64,000 nucleotides of DNA from Polaribacter sp. IC073 (GTDB taxonomy: Bacteria > Bacteroidota > Bacteroidia > Flavobacteriales > Flavobacteriaceae): positions 215,146 through 279,145 of the forward strand of contig NZ_VORS01000007.1 in NCBI RefSeq assembly GCF_007997075.1, in the 5' to 3' direction. This document shows, piece by piece, positions 33,908 to 42,951 of this stretch. How positions within the stretch are numbered: the stretch's first letter is position 1; the number at the start of each line of letters is the position of its first letter. The notes beneath the pieces are model-generated. The model saw only the letters and a list, made by a program, of their open reading frames with translations, did no database searches and had not been told where the DNA came from. The translations under genes were made by a program, and so were the position numbers.

Positions 33908-35155
33908 TTATCTTGTAGCGTTTAGGTGCTTTGGTTTCCCTTTTCCGTTATCCCAAAATATAGAATAACCAGCATTTGTTGTATATCCTAAACTTTCACT
34001 ATAATAATTTCCTGTAAAAAATGATTGCAAATACATTCTTCGATGATCTATGCTATCATCAGAAACAATTTTAAAATTATCTCTTTGTTTAGCAGATAGC
34101 GTTTCTATAATGCTATGTAAATGACCTTCGCAAATAAGGTTGTAAACTCCCTGAATACCGTAATTTAAAATAATATCCGAAGAACTTCTCTTACTGATAC
34201 CTAAATGACCGTGTAAATTAATGTGGTTAATTCCGTTTACTTTATGAGTTATAACCATAGAATTAAATTCAACTTCAAAACCTTTTAATTTTAAACCCCA
34301 GGCAATTAATTCTGCTGCACCTCCTTTTACATCTTCTTTGTTATTGCTTGTTAATCTGTCGTGATTTCCTGCTACTATTTTAATACTTCCTAAATTATCA
34401 ATTTTAACGAGTGCTTTTTCTAACAATTCACAACATAACATAATAGAATTAGAACCTATTTTATTTTTGTCTAAACTCATCCACGAATTTATATGACTTA
34501 AACCCGTGAAGCTTTCAATTAAATCACCATTAATATGCACGTGTGCCTTACTAAAACCTAATTGATTAACATCTTCTACACTCTCTAAAAGTCCGTCTAA
34601 AAGAACGTCAGAATCATAATCAGGTGTTTTAATAAGGTTTCGTATGTGCGCTCCAAAATGCAGGTCACTCCATTTTATAACACCTTCAATATTTCTTTTA
34701 GATTTTTTTCTTTTATACGTGTAAGATTGTTTTATTTCTGAATTAAGAATTATTCTAATATCTTCAATATTAAATTCATCTTCGTTTAACTGCTCTTTAA
34801 AAACTATGTTATAAGAAGGCTCTTTGTAGTGGTATGGTAAAAATTTATAAGAGCTAACATTTTCAAAAGGCTGATTATATTTTTTGCAAAAATCTTCTAT
34901 CCCTAGAATTGTTTTTGTTTCTTTACAATAGGCAGATAAAAAAAACTTTTCTTCCTTATAATCATTAGGCTTTGTTATGCTGCTATTTTTTACAACGCTT
35001 TCAATTATGCCTTTGTGTTTTACTTTGGTAATTTGCAACCATTGATTAGAATCTAAAGAGTAAGTAGCAGTAACTCTATCTTTAGAGTGTTTTTTAAGTT
35101 CAAAACCTAATAAATTTGCTTCTTCATCGGTTAATCTTCTTCTTTTTTTCGCCAT
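33908..35155 (-). CDS. calcineurin-like metallophosphoesterase
   Basis: 415 residues. All metal-site motifs are present in order: SDLHFGAH (about residue 164, D-x-H), INGDLIE (about 210, G-D), AGNHDRL (about 263, G-N-H-D), LHGHLG (about 315) and CEGHLHS (about 343, G-H-x-H). Such enzymes hydrolyse phosphodiesters or nucleotides; the substrate is unknown. The N-terminal 150 residues are a separate basic region (starts MAKKRRRLTDEEANLL). It is the last gene of the late operon after the lysis genes, an unusual place for an enzyme. Confidence 0.88.
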   Translation of the reverse strand: MAKKRRRLTDEEANLLGFELKKHSKDRVTATYSLDSNQWLQITKVKHKGIIESVVKNSSITKPNDYKEEKFFLSAYCKETKTILGIEDFCKKYNQPFENVSSYKFLPYHYKEPSYNIVFKEQLNEDEFNIEDIRIILNSEIKQSYTYKRKKSKRNIEGVIKWSDLHFGAHIRNLIKTPDYDSDVLLDGLLESVEDVNQLGFSKAHVHINGDLIESFTGLSHINSWMSLDKNKIGSNSIMLCCELLEKALVKIDNLGSIKIVAGNHDRLTSNNKEDVKGGAAELIAWGLKLKGFEVEFNSMVITHKVNGINHINLHGHLGISKRSSSDIILNYGIQGVYNLICEGHLHSIIETLSAKQRDNFKIVSDDSIDHRRMYLQSFFTGNYYSESLGYTTNAGYSIFWDNGKGKPKHLNATR

Positions 35156-35166
35156 AATTTAAAGTA

Positions 35167-35619
35167 TTATCTTTTGAATTTAAAAACCAAATAACCAATT
35201 AAAGCAAACCCCACAACAAATGCAATCGCAATTGCAATACCTTTAAAATTATTGGTATCTGAAATAGCTTCTCCTTTTTCATTAATAGTAGAATTATCTT
35301 CCAATTTTTCTTCTGAATCTTCTTTATCTGCTATTTTATTGGTGGTTTTTGCTTCGTTCTTTTTTTTAATATTCAGTTTTTCTACGTTTTCATATTTCTT
35401 TTTGTTTCCCTTTTCATCGGTAACTGTAATTGGTTTTTTTGGATCCGCAACAAATAAAGTAAGCTCACTTGTATCTAATTGCAGTTGCTCATTTTCTACA
35501 ATATTGGTAATGCTATTTTTCTTTGAACTAATAATATCTAATTTATTGTTTTTGACTTCCTTAGTAGATTTGCAGCCAACTAAAAGAAATAGTAGTAAAA
35601 TGTAAATTATGTTTTTCAT
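35167..35619 (-). CDS. candidate unimolecular spanin lipoprotein
   Basis: 150 residues from the ATG at 35619, chosen because it gives a clean lipoprotein signal (MKNIIYILLLFLLVGC, cysteine at residue 16); a longer frame to 35691 would bury it. The mature part is a charged, extended periplasmic stretch (many K, E, D, N), and residues of about 127-146 form a C-terminal membrane helix ending in KFKR. A lipid anchor at one end and an inner-membrane helix at the other is the layout of a u-spanin, which fuses inner and outer membrane at lysis. It lies beside the holin and DUF5675 genes. Confidence 0.65.
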   Translation of the reverse strand: MKNIIYILLLFLLVGCKSTKEVKNNKLDIISSKKNSITNIVENEQLQLDTSELTLFVADPKKPITVTDEKGNKKKYENVEKLNIKKKNEAKTTNKIADKEDSEEKLEDNSTINEKGEAISDTNNFKGIAIAIAFVVGFALIGYLVFKFKR

Positions 35620-35687
35620 ATTGAATGTTTTTCTAAGAATTAAAGCGAAAATTAGCAAGGTAAATGTGATGATGTAGTCTAACTTCT

Positions 35688-36104
35688 TCACCTGATATCA
35701 TTAATATAAATAACCCACTCGTCTGGAGCAACATTTAACAAATTGCCCATCGTTTTAGTGCTATTCGTAACATCTAAGTAACCATCGTTATTAATATCAA
35801 TTAATTCCTCACCAAACAATAAACAACCTCTTATGTTTGTATGGTAGTTTCCTTTGTGAATGAGAATGTATTCGCGCCCCTTTACATCCATTAATATAAA
35901 ATGATCTCCGAACTTTGGCGAGTTTCTTTTTTTTACCGCATATCTGCCAGAGCAAATAGAACTAATACCTGTTTTATTTCCATTGTCTGCTAATTCTAAC
36001 ACAGCGCATTGCATTAACTTCTTAACACCATCATATAAAGTAAACCAGCCCAATGTTTGTTTGTCTTGGTAAAGAATGCGATTTAAAACTCCTTTTATTT
36101 TCAT
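35688..36104 (-). CDS. DUF5675 family protein, possible cell-wall enzyme
   Basis: 138 residues. The segments CSGRYAVKKRNSPKFGDHFIL and LIHKGNYHTNIRGCLLFGEE match my memory of DUF5675, common in Bacteroidota prophages. The conserved H followed about nine residues later by G-C resembles the H...GC pair of YkuD L,D-transpeptidases, and the gene sits between holin and spanin where an endolysin is expected. No classical lysozyme or amidase is in the window, so this is a candidate wall-acting protein; that is inference. Confidence 0.7.
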   Translation of the reverse strand: MKIKGVLNRILYQDKQTLGWFTLYDGVKKLMQCAVLELADNGNKTGISSICSGRYAVKKRNSPKFGDHFILMDVKGREYILIHKGNYHTNIRGCLLFGEELIDINNDGYLDVTNSTKTMGNLLNVAPDEWVIYINDIR

Positions 36105-36116
36105 TTTTTCTGAATA

Positions 36117-36518
36117 TTAAATTTCTTTGTGTTTGTCTACGTTTTCTAATATCTTATCTGCTAAAGGACCAGAAATAAAGCCTAGTAAATGAAGGTTCTT
36201 TATGATGCTTATAATTTGAAATAATAAAATAGGTACAATTACGGCTTCACTTAAAAATGAAGCGAACGGAAACCCCTTTTCTATAATTAAAACAGTAGCC
36301 AACAAAAGCCAAAAAATAACCAATGTTTTTACGGCTTTAAAAGCTTTGTTTGTTTCAAATTTTGCTTCTTTTAAAGCTTTTAGCATCGCTAATGAAGCAT
36401 CTAATACAACAACGCAAAATATTGCTGCAAACTGCCATTTTTCGGTTAAAAATAAATCTATAACTTCAGAAAAAATAGCACCGAAAGAAAAAGCCGTAAT
36501 GAGTATTTTTGTTTTCAT
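36117..36518 (-). CDS. phage holin (holin_4_1-like)
   Basis: 133 residues from the ATG at 36518 (MKTKILITAFSFGAIFSEV); the frame is open further but upstream residues do not fit. About four hydrophobic segments are seen, with the VVLDASLAMLKALKEAKFETNKAFKA loop typical of phage_holin_4_1 proteins and a soluble C-terminal tail (ISGPLADKILENVDKHKEI). It would make the inner-membrane pore that starts lysis. Neighbours are a membrane protein upstream and DUF5675 downstream. Confidence 0.75.
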   Translation of the reverse strand: MKTKILITAFSFGAIFSEVIDLFLTEKWQFAAIFCVVVLDASLAMLKALKEAKFETNKAFKAVKTLVIFWLLLATVLIIEKGFPFASFLSEAVIVPILLFQIISIIKNLHLLGFISGPLADKILENVDKHKEI

Positions 36519-36565
36519 ATTAAAAAAAAAAGTTTTTGGTGGTTTATAACCATTAATTCGAAAAT

Positions 36566-36907
36566 TTAAGGCATCGAAGAAAAAATAATGACCAACAAAA
36601 AAAAGCACTGCAAATAGGAAGGCGAAACCGTGTATTTTACATCTAATTTTTCTACTGTTCCTAATCCTGTGCTGTCTCTTTTTTCTTTAGATTTAGCCGC
36701 TAATAATGCCGTTATGTATGGCAGAAAAATTAAAGGGATAAACCAATAATTTACTGTTAAAAACAGCTTTAAAGTTGCTAAGATTAAGATAGCTGTGGCA
36801 GAACCAAGAAACGCCCACCACTTGTTTCCCCAATAATAATGCGCTAATTTGTCTGGTGCTGGTGTGTTTTCGGTTTGGTACTTTATAATTCGTTCTTGTA
36901 GGTTCAT
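36566..36907 (-). CDS. phage membrane protein (DUF2279/VanZ-like)
   Basis: 113 residues from the ATG at 36907; the frame runs 24 bases further up but MNLQERIIKYQ follows the stop of the gene upstream directly. A DKLAHYYWGNKWWAFLG start, a membrane helix, an AAKSKEKRD segment and a GLGTVEKLDVKYT segment followed by a last helix are the pattern of small phage membrane proteins near lysis genes that resemble DUF2279/VanZ. Role unknown. Confidence 0.65.
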   Translation of the reverse strand: MNLQERIIKYQTENTPAPDKLAHYYWGNKWWAFLGSATAILILATLKLFLTVNYWFIPLIFLPYITALLAAKSKEKRDSTGLGTVEKLDVKYTVSPSYLQCFFLLVIIFSSMP

Positions 36908-36908
36908 T

Positions 36909-37100
36909 TTAAATAGTTTCTTTAATTTCAATTAAACCAAGCTTTTTAATTTTGTATTGAATATCAGATTCTGTATCAGCTTCAAAACAATTATGAATCG
37001 TAGAAGCTGTACTTCCTGATTGAAATTTATCATTTAAAATAATGATTAAATCATTTTTCCAAATTAAACGAAATTCTTTTGTTAAATTTTTAATTGCCAT
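36909..37100 (-). CDS. small phage protein
   Basis: 63 residues, no recognised domain. It opens MAIKNLTKEFRLIWKNDLIIIL and contains an SGSTASTIHNCFEADTESD stretch. It lies between the LRR gene (3-base gap) and the lysis-region membrane protein (ends 1 base before that start), so it is part of the late operon. Many Bacteroidota phages have a similar short gene here. Confidence 0.6.
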   Translation of the reverse strand: MAIKNLTKEFRLIWKNDLIIILNDKFQSGSTASTIHNCFEADTESDIQYKIKKLGLIEIKETI

Positions 37101-37103
37101 TTT

Positions 37104-37838
37104 TTAAGATGTTTGAATAATTACAGTTATACCCGCATTTACTAGGTCTATATAATCTTGATTTGATGCGCCATTTGTGGGTACTGCGTTGCCTTGTATA
37201 AAAAGGTTAGTTAATTTACCTGATGGAATTAACGAAACGCATTTCGATAAAACAGAATCTACAGCACTAGTAATAAGTGAGTTACGATGAACATATAAAG
37301 TTATTAAATTAGTTAAATTAGACACATTGATGTCTGTTAATTGATTGTCGGCTAAGCTTATATAAGTTAAATTAGTTAAATTAGACACATTGATGTCTGT
37401 TAATTGATTGTCAGCCATACGTAAATCAGTTAAATTAGTTAAATTAGACACGTTTCCGATGTCAGTTAATTCATTGTCACTTATATTTAAATAAGTTAAA
37501 TTAGTTAAATTAGACACGTTTCCGATGTCTGTTAATTGATTGTTATATAAACGCAAATCAGTTAAATTAGTTAAATTAGATACATTGATTTCTGTTAATT
37601 TATTACTATTTAGACGTAAAGAATTTAAACTAGTTAAATAACCCAAACCGTTTAAGACACTTAAACCTTGATTACTAAAATCAAGACTGGTAACCGAAGT
37701 AATTTCGCTAAATGTTTTTAAATCTGCTAAATTTGTTTTTGCTAAAATTTCAGGAGAAAAAAGATTTAATATCTTCTCTTCTTGTTCTGCTTGTAAAATA
37801 TCATACTTTACATCTATAATTTGTTGTTCTGTTGCCAT
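37104..37838 (-). CDS. leucine-rich-repeat protein, candidate receptor-binding protein
   Basis: 244 residues. After a 50-residue helical N-terminus come about eight leucine-rich repeats of 20-23 residues, with units such as NLTNLTDLRLYNNQLTDIGN and NLTNLTYISLADNQLTDINV, then a C-terminal cap (DYIDLVNAGITVIIQTS). The repeats are nearly identical at DNA level (37,300-37,600). LRRs bind proteins or glycans. Being the last structural-type gene after the tail tip and a fibre-like gene, it could be a tail adhesin or a surface protein. It has no signal peptide, which favours a virion part. Confidence 0.75.
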   Translation of the reverse strand: MATEQQIIDVKYDILQAEQEEKILNLFSPEILAKTNLADLKTFSEITSVTSLDFSNQGLSVLNGLGYLTSLNSLRLNSNKLTEINVSNLTNLTDLRLYNNQLTDIGNVSNLTNLTYLNISDNELTDIGNVSNLTNLTDLRMADNQLTDINVSNLTNLTYISLADNQLTDINVSNLTNLITLYVHRNSLITSAVDSVLSKCVSLIPSGKLTNLFIQGNAVPTNGASNQDYIDLVNAGITVIIQTS

Positions 37839-37850
37839 AATTATTATTTG

Positions 37851-38366
37851 TTAAATTGCTAAAATTGCTAGTAGTTTTGCTGTGGTTGTATTTGTGGCGT
37901 TAACTTGCTCTGCTGCTAATGCTCTGTTTCTTTCTTCACTAATACCCGTTGCGTTTGCTTCAATTAAGGGATTAAATTTATCAAAAGACAACTTCATAGA
38001 TGCAGCTTTTAAATTATTATCCTTATCAAAAGTTGTGTTTTCAAAAGGAACATTCACATCGCTTTCAATAATTGTGTAAACAGGTGTAGTATCTATATCT
38101 TTTACAGAGATTGAAGTTATTTTGTTTGTAAGAGAAACAACTATTCCACCAAAATTAGAATAAGTTCCCGAAACTTCACAAGGATAAATTCCGTTTTCTG
38201 TTGGTGTGGGTGTGCTTAGATTTATTGAATTTTTAATTCCATTAGACAATCCGCTAATTGCATTCTTGTTAGCGACTACATCACTATTTAAACTTACCGC
38301 TTCTTGAAATCCTTCAATAGAAGATGGTGTTTTGTTATTTGTTAAATTTATTTTAAATTCTGCCAT
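37851..38366 (-). CDS. tail fibre-like protein
   Basis: 171 residues. It begins MAEFKINLTNNKTPSSIEGFQEAVSLNS with a helical stretch, then a threonine/serine-rich beta part, and ends in a helix with NRALAAEQVNATNTT, like short phage fibre or baseplate accessory proteins in Bacteroidota. No family assigned with certainty. It lies between the LRR gene and the tail-tip gene, so it may link the adhesin to the tail. Confidence 0.55.
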   Translation of the reverse strand: MAEFKINLTNNKTPSSIEGFQEAVSLNSDVVANKNAISGLSNGIKNSINLSTPTPTENGIYPCEVSGTYSNFGGIVVSLTNKITSISVKDIDTTPVYTIIESDVNVPFENTTFDKDNNLKAASMKLSFDKFNPLIEANATGISEERNRALAAEQVNATNTTTAKLLAILAI

Positions 38367-38389
38367 AATTGTTTTTTTTGTTTGTTTTT

Positions 38390-41300
38390 CTAAAAAATAA
38401 AAAGAAATGTGTTAGATGTTTTTCCATCAACAATGTTGTGACATATAATACTGTACCATTTGTCATATTGTTTACTTGAAGAATGCAAAACATCATCATT
38501 TCCTATAAAAGGCTCTCCATTACTTCCTACCATTGCTTTATTAACTAAAGTTGTTGAGCAATCAAAGTACATTCCATTAGATACTATCGATCCTGCGTAA
38601 TTTTTAGAAGTATATGTTTTTCCGTGTTCATCAGGTTTTACTAAAGTTCCTGAATTTGTTGCCGATACGTATTCGTAATAATTTACACCTACTTTGTTTT
38701 TAGTGACTTCTTTCGTTACGTAATCTTGTTGTAAACCAAAATCAGATAATGACAATGGTAAAGTTCCTATATCTTGTAAGGTTCTTGTAACCCAACTCTC
38801 TGCTGTAAATTGAGAATATTCCATTCCATTTTCTCCCATAAACCAAATAATATCGCCTGATTTATTTCTGTAAACGAACTGAACAGAACCGTTAACTTCA
38901 AATAGTTCTAGTTGTTTTATTCCTGCTGAATTAAAAACCTCAAAAGGAATCCCAGAATTTGCATTTACATTAACTTTATTTTGATTGTTATCACTAATTA
39001 TAGAGTTAGCTATTAACAATTCTGTTGACATATATTTAGATATTACTGCAACTGCATTTATTAACTCGGTATTTATTAAACCACCTGAAATTAATGTTTC
39101 TCCTAAAGATGCCTTTGTTTCCATTTCCTGAAAACTAGCGTATCCCATGCCTTCGGCAATAGAGTCCTGCGAGTTATTAATCACTGAAATATCTTGTGCG
39201 TCTGCGTAATATTTAGCATCAATCAAAGCCTGTGTTAATGCATCAATTCTTGCTTGTTCTTCTGCTGTTACAATTCCGTCTGCATGTGCTTCTGCATTGG
39301 TTTGCGCTAAATTTGCTTCGGATTGTGCAACCGCAATCAAGCTAGTTTCCATATCCGTTACAATTCCATCTGCGTAAGCTTCTTGTTGTGTTTTTAATAA
39401 ATTATCTTGTGCATCTGCATAATCTTTAGCTTCATCTCTTCTAGCTGTTGCATCTGCAATTGCTCTTTCCTCTTCTGCCGTTACAATTCCGTCTGCATAC
39501 GCTTCTTGCTGTGTTTTTAATAGCGAATTTTGTGCTTTAGTATATGATTCAGCGGCTAATTCAGCGGCTTTTTTAGATGTCGCTATATTTATTTCAATGT
39601 CTTCTGGTGAAATATCCCAATCTGTAGAAATTTCCCCCAACTCTAATTGTGGTAAAGTGCAATCTACTTCGATATTATCTGCTTCATTCTGTACTTTTAC
39701 AAAAACGCTTTCATAATCTGAAATTATAAAATCTGCAGTGATATGTAATCTTTTGGTTTTACTCTCTAATAAATCAACATCTTTATGTTTAATTAAAAAA
39801 GTATCTCCGTTCTCTTTTAAACCAATTAGAAAAATATAACCTGAAAAATTAGCAGGAGCAGTAGCATCAACCGATATCGAAAAAGTCCTTTCTTCATTAA
39901 AATAACGCTCTCTTTTATCTTCCGACAAAGAATAGTAAGCTTTTGTTTGACTGCTATTTAATATGATGTTTTTACCACCAATATTTAAAGTGCTAACTGT
40001 ATTTTGTCTTGTTTGCTCTAGTGCAGGAGAATCATTTGTAAATGTTACGCTTGCATTAATTCTAATTTCTTCTTCTAATAATTCAATTACTTGCGCACCA
40101 TTTCCACTTGTTAGTTTGTCTACCTTTATCTGTCCTGGTAATATTTCTGTAAACCCAAACATTTTAGCAAAACTTCTACCTCCGTTATACTCTGTGTTTA
40201 AAACACCTGTTAACAAATGATAATGTCCTAAAACTTCTTCTAAACCTATTGCCGTTTCAGATAAAGTAAAAACACCGCTATTTGTTGTTTTAGATGTTTT
40301 AGCATACACGTAATAACTTTTATCTGTTTCTGCTAAGAAAGTAGATTCATAGTTTTCAATATCCCATGTTTTGTAATTAGGATTCGGCGTTACTGCATCA
40401 ATTCCTAATGTTAAATGTTGAAGTGTTTCCCCTTCAATTTTAAAAACTTTTGTAGACTCATTGAAAGAGAATATCAAAGGTGTTTCACTAAAAGCGGCGT
40501 TAACAAATCTAAATTGTAAAGATTTATCCCCAACCAATAAAGCCATTGTTTCAACAGTTATTGGACTTATAGATTCTTCAAAATTTAATTGCGCTGCTTG
40601 TAGTAGTTTTAATGTTTCTTTCGAATCTCTAAAATATCTTTTTGTAAAATCTAAAGAACGTTTGTAAATAGAATCCACCACAACTTCACTCTCTTTTATT
40701 TTATCTAAATCACTCGAAATTCCGCCACCCTGAATACTGTTTGATAATTCTATATCAGGTGAATAAGGATTATTTAAATAGTCTTTTACAGATGAAATTC
40801 TAATGTCAATTCCTGTTGGTTGAAATTTTGTGTCTGAAAAAGAAACAAAGCCACCTATTTTTATTTTACTACCAATATTAATCCAATCACTTTTAGACCA
40901 AATGCCATCTAAAACACCTTTAAAAGTAAATTTGCTTTCTTCGTTTTCGTAAAAGTATTTTACTGCTTCTTTCAGCATGTCCCAACTCGCACCTGTTTGG
41001 CTTGCATTGTCAGAAATATAAGCGTCTGGCATCATCATTCCAAAAACAGAATACGTATCTCCAATTTCAGGAATAAAAACATCATTTGGCATCGTAAAAC
41101 CATCTTCTTCTTTCGGGACTAAAACAAACTTTCTCTCTGAATGTACATAGCCATTTACTACATTGTCGTCTTGAACAATATCAAATTCTCTACCTGCTAG
41201 TTTTCCGCTTTCAAAATAAATAGTAATTTTCTCACCATTCATTCTTAAAGTAGAAAAGTCTAAGTTTTCAGGAATAGAATTGTCTTTAAAATCATAGAAA

Positions 41301-42160
41301 TTATTTTCCTCATCAACCACTACAACTTCCGAAATAGTACCTAATCTCTGTGGATAAAGATGCGAACAATCTAAACTTTCCTCTATTCTATTTAGGAGTA
41401 AAGCTCCTTTCTTTTGGATGCTTAGACCGTCCGCACTTGTTTTATAAATAGTACCTTCGTAGGTGTATTCTTGGTTTTTTGGCAATAACAATTCTCTGCT
41501 GCCATATTTTGAGTAATCTATATTTCTTTCACCACCTTGGCAATACAACACATTAAAACCTGCGTTTTGCCCATCATTACTTCTTCCTACTCCACTAACA
41601 AATCCATTGCCTTTTCCATAGCTTAATGCTAAAGGATTTTCTTTGTTATACTCAACTTTATTTAGGTTAATAATCTTACCTATTATTTCAAATTCTGTGC
41701 TAAATTCACTCGCAATCATTTGCAAGGCATCATAGCAATCTGTATGGTTGTAAGAAATTAGTTTTTCGTTGCCTTCAATATAATTACCAACACTCCATCC
41801 TGTGTCGTTTTTATTTAAAGTGTCAACCAATAACTTCACGTGTTCTTGCGGCTTTGCTGTATAAGGAAATTTTAAACGACCTTCTGTATCTTTTGCTTTT
41901 ACATTAGATAATTTATCTTCATCACTTCCTAAAACCAAACTGTATTCGAAATTAGTGCTGTTAATTTCTCTTAAAGTTTGCGGCGTGTTTAAAGTGTATG
42001 TTTGCCCTTCGTAATTAATATATGAACCCAAAGAAAACTCGATGTATTCAGGTAACGAAAATTTAAGAGTAACATTATTATTACCCATTATTGCACGCAA
42101 ACGATAACTACTATCATTTGGCGTTATATCTTTATATCCGTTTGACCAATTAATTCTCAT
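38390..42160 (-). CDS. large tail-tip protein (Tal/central fibre type)
   Basis: 1,256 residues from the ATG at 42160, chosen because it overlaps the stop of the distal tail gene as ATGA; an ATG 33 bases earlier is less likely. The N-terminal 450 residues look like the hub part of siphovirus tail tips. The middle (about 850-1010) has repeated helical units with YADGIVTAEE, YADGIVTDME and HADGIVTAEE, an EF-hand-like D-G-x-x-T-x-x-E pattern. The C-terminus may be a receptor-binding or chaperone end. It follows tape measure and distal tail genes in the usual order. Confidence 0.8.
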   Translation of the reverse strand: MRINWSNGYKDITPNDSSYRLRAIMGNNNVTLKFSLPEYIEFSLGSYINYEGQTYTLNTPQTLREINSTNFEYSLVLGSDEDKLSNVKAKDTEGRLKFPYTAKPQEHVKLLVDTLNKNDTGWSVGNYIEGNEKLISYNHTDCYDALQMIASEFSTEFEIIGKIINLNKVEYNKENPLALSYGKGNGFVSGVGRSNDGQNAGFNVLYCQGGERNIDYSKYGSRELLLPKNQEYTYEGTIYKTSADGLSIQKKGALLLNRIEESLDCSHLYPQRLGTISEVVVVDEENNFYDFKDNSIPENLDFSTLRMNGEKITIYFESGKLAGREFDIVQDDNVVNGYVHSERKFVLVPKEEDGFTMPNDVFIPEIGDTYSVFGMMMPDAYISDNASQTGASWDMLKEAVKYFYENEESKFTFKGVLDGIWSKSDWINIGSKIKIGGFVSFSDTKFQPTGIDIRISSVKDYLNNPYSPDIELSNSIQGGGISSDLDKIKESEVVVDSIYKRSLDFTKRYFRDSKETLKLLQAAQLNFEESISPITVETMALLVGDKSLQFRFVNAAFSETPLIFSFNESTKVFKIEGETLQHLTLGIDAVTPNPNYKTWDIENYESTFLAETDKSYYVYAKTSKTTNSGVFTLSETAIGLEEVLGHYHLLTGVLNTEYNGGRSFAKMFGFTEILPGQIKVDKLTSGNGAQVIELLEEEIRINASVTFTNDSPALEQTRQNTVSTLNIGGKNIILNSSQTKAYYSLSEDKRERYFNEERTFSISVDATAPANFSGYIFLIGLKENGDTFLIKHKDVDLLESKTKRLHITADFIISDYESVFVKVQNEADNIEVDCTLPQLELGEISTDWDISPEDIEINIATSKKAAELAAESYTKAQNSLLKTQQEAYADGIVTAEEERAIADATARRDEAKDYADAQDNLLKTQQEAYADGIVTDMETSLIAVAQSEANLAQTNAEAHADGIVTAEEQARIDALTQALIDAKYYADAQDISVINNSQDSIAEGMGYASFQEMETKASLGETLISGGLINTELINAVAVISKYMSTELLIANSIISDNNQNKVNVNANSGIPFEVFNSAGIKQLELFEVNGSVQFVYRNKSGDIIWFMGENGMEYSQFTAESWVTRTLQDIGTLPLSLSDFGLQQDYVTKEVTKNKVGVNYYEYVSATNSGTLVKPDEHGKTYTSKNYAGSIVSNGMYFDCSTTLVNKAMVGSNGEPFIGNDDVLHSSSKQYDKWYSIICHNIVDGKTSNTFLFIF

Positions 42161-42951
42161 ATTGTCACTATATTTAATGAAAATTTGCACCATACTTTTC
42201 CCTCTGAAACAACTAAATCTGATATTTTAGAACTCTCATAATAAAAATTGTATGTTTTGCCATTAGCAACTAAAACCCTTGCATTTGGCTGTATTAAATT
42301 ATATAAAAAAGCATTGTACCCTTTCAAAAAGTTAGCAGTACTTTGATTCATAAATAAATTTAATATTGCTTTATTTTCTTGTTTCTTAGAAATCTGTTCT
42401 GCTACTTTTACACCACTTGTGTAATTGCTTTTAATTTCTAATTTATCCTTTGTATTTAAGGCTCCCTCTAAACCATCTTTTGAGCCTTGTAATGGAACTA
42501 TTCCATAAGTAGAGATATCTACATTATCTACAGTATAGTTATAACTAGAGGCTGTTAAGTTTGGCACTGAATACACGTAGTCTTTTAAAGGTGCATCATT
42601 TTCTAATTTCAATTTAATAAAACACTTACCTTGTATTTTCTCAATGTCCGAGATCCCCGAAAACCTTAATTTAAAAGAAGTGTTTAATTTTGAAAAATGA
42701 TATACTCTGTACGTTTTAGCAAGTAAAAAAGTGATAAATAAATCTATCTTAGTTTCGTCTATTAATAGATTTAGATCGATACCTTTAGAATCTAATTTAG
42801 GACTTGACAAATCAACTTCTAATCCATCGTGTTCTGCCCAATCATTAGAAACAGGTTTTTTTATTTTTGGATACTGTAAAACAGCCTCCAACCCGCCTTG
42901 TAATAAGGTAGCTAAATATACTGTTGCTATGTTTACATTATCAATTATCAT
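42157..42951 (-). CDS. distal tail (Dit-like) protein
   Basis: 264 residues. Assigned by position between the tape measure and the tail-tip gene and by a beta-rich two-domain layout: an N-terminal part with an insert-like LNLLIDETKIDLFITFL and a C-terminal part with YNLIQPNARVLVANGKTYNFYYE. It overlaps the tail tip start by 4 bases and the previous gene by 4 bases. No strong motif is seen, so confidence rests on synteny. Confidence 0.6.
   Translation of the reverse strand: MIIDNVNIATVYLATLLQGGLEAVLQYPKIKKPVSNDWAEHDGLEVDLSSPKLDSKGIDLNLLIDETKIDLFITFLLAKTYRVYHFSKLNTSFKLRFSGISDIEKIQGKCFIKLKLENDAPLKDYVYSVPNLTASSYNYTVDNVDISTYGIVPLQGSKDGLEGALNTKDKLEIKSNYTSGVKVAEQISKKQENKAILNLFMNQSTANFLKGYNAFLYNLIQPNARVLVANGKTYNFYYESSKISDLVVSEGKVWCKFSLNIVTI

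Noticed and set aside
37290..37610. Regular DNA repeats that could be taken for a CRISPR array or satellite
   Set aside because: The repeats are in phase with codons and encode leucine-rich repeats; spacing of 66-69 bases equals 22-23 residues and there are no unrelated spacers.
37104..42193. Diversity-generating retroelement acting on the tail genes
   Set aside because: No reverse transcriptase or template repeat is visible in the window.
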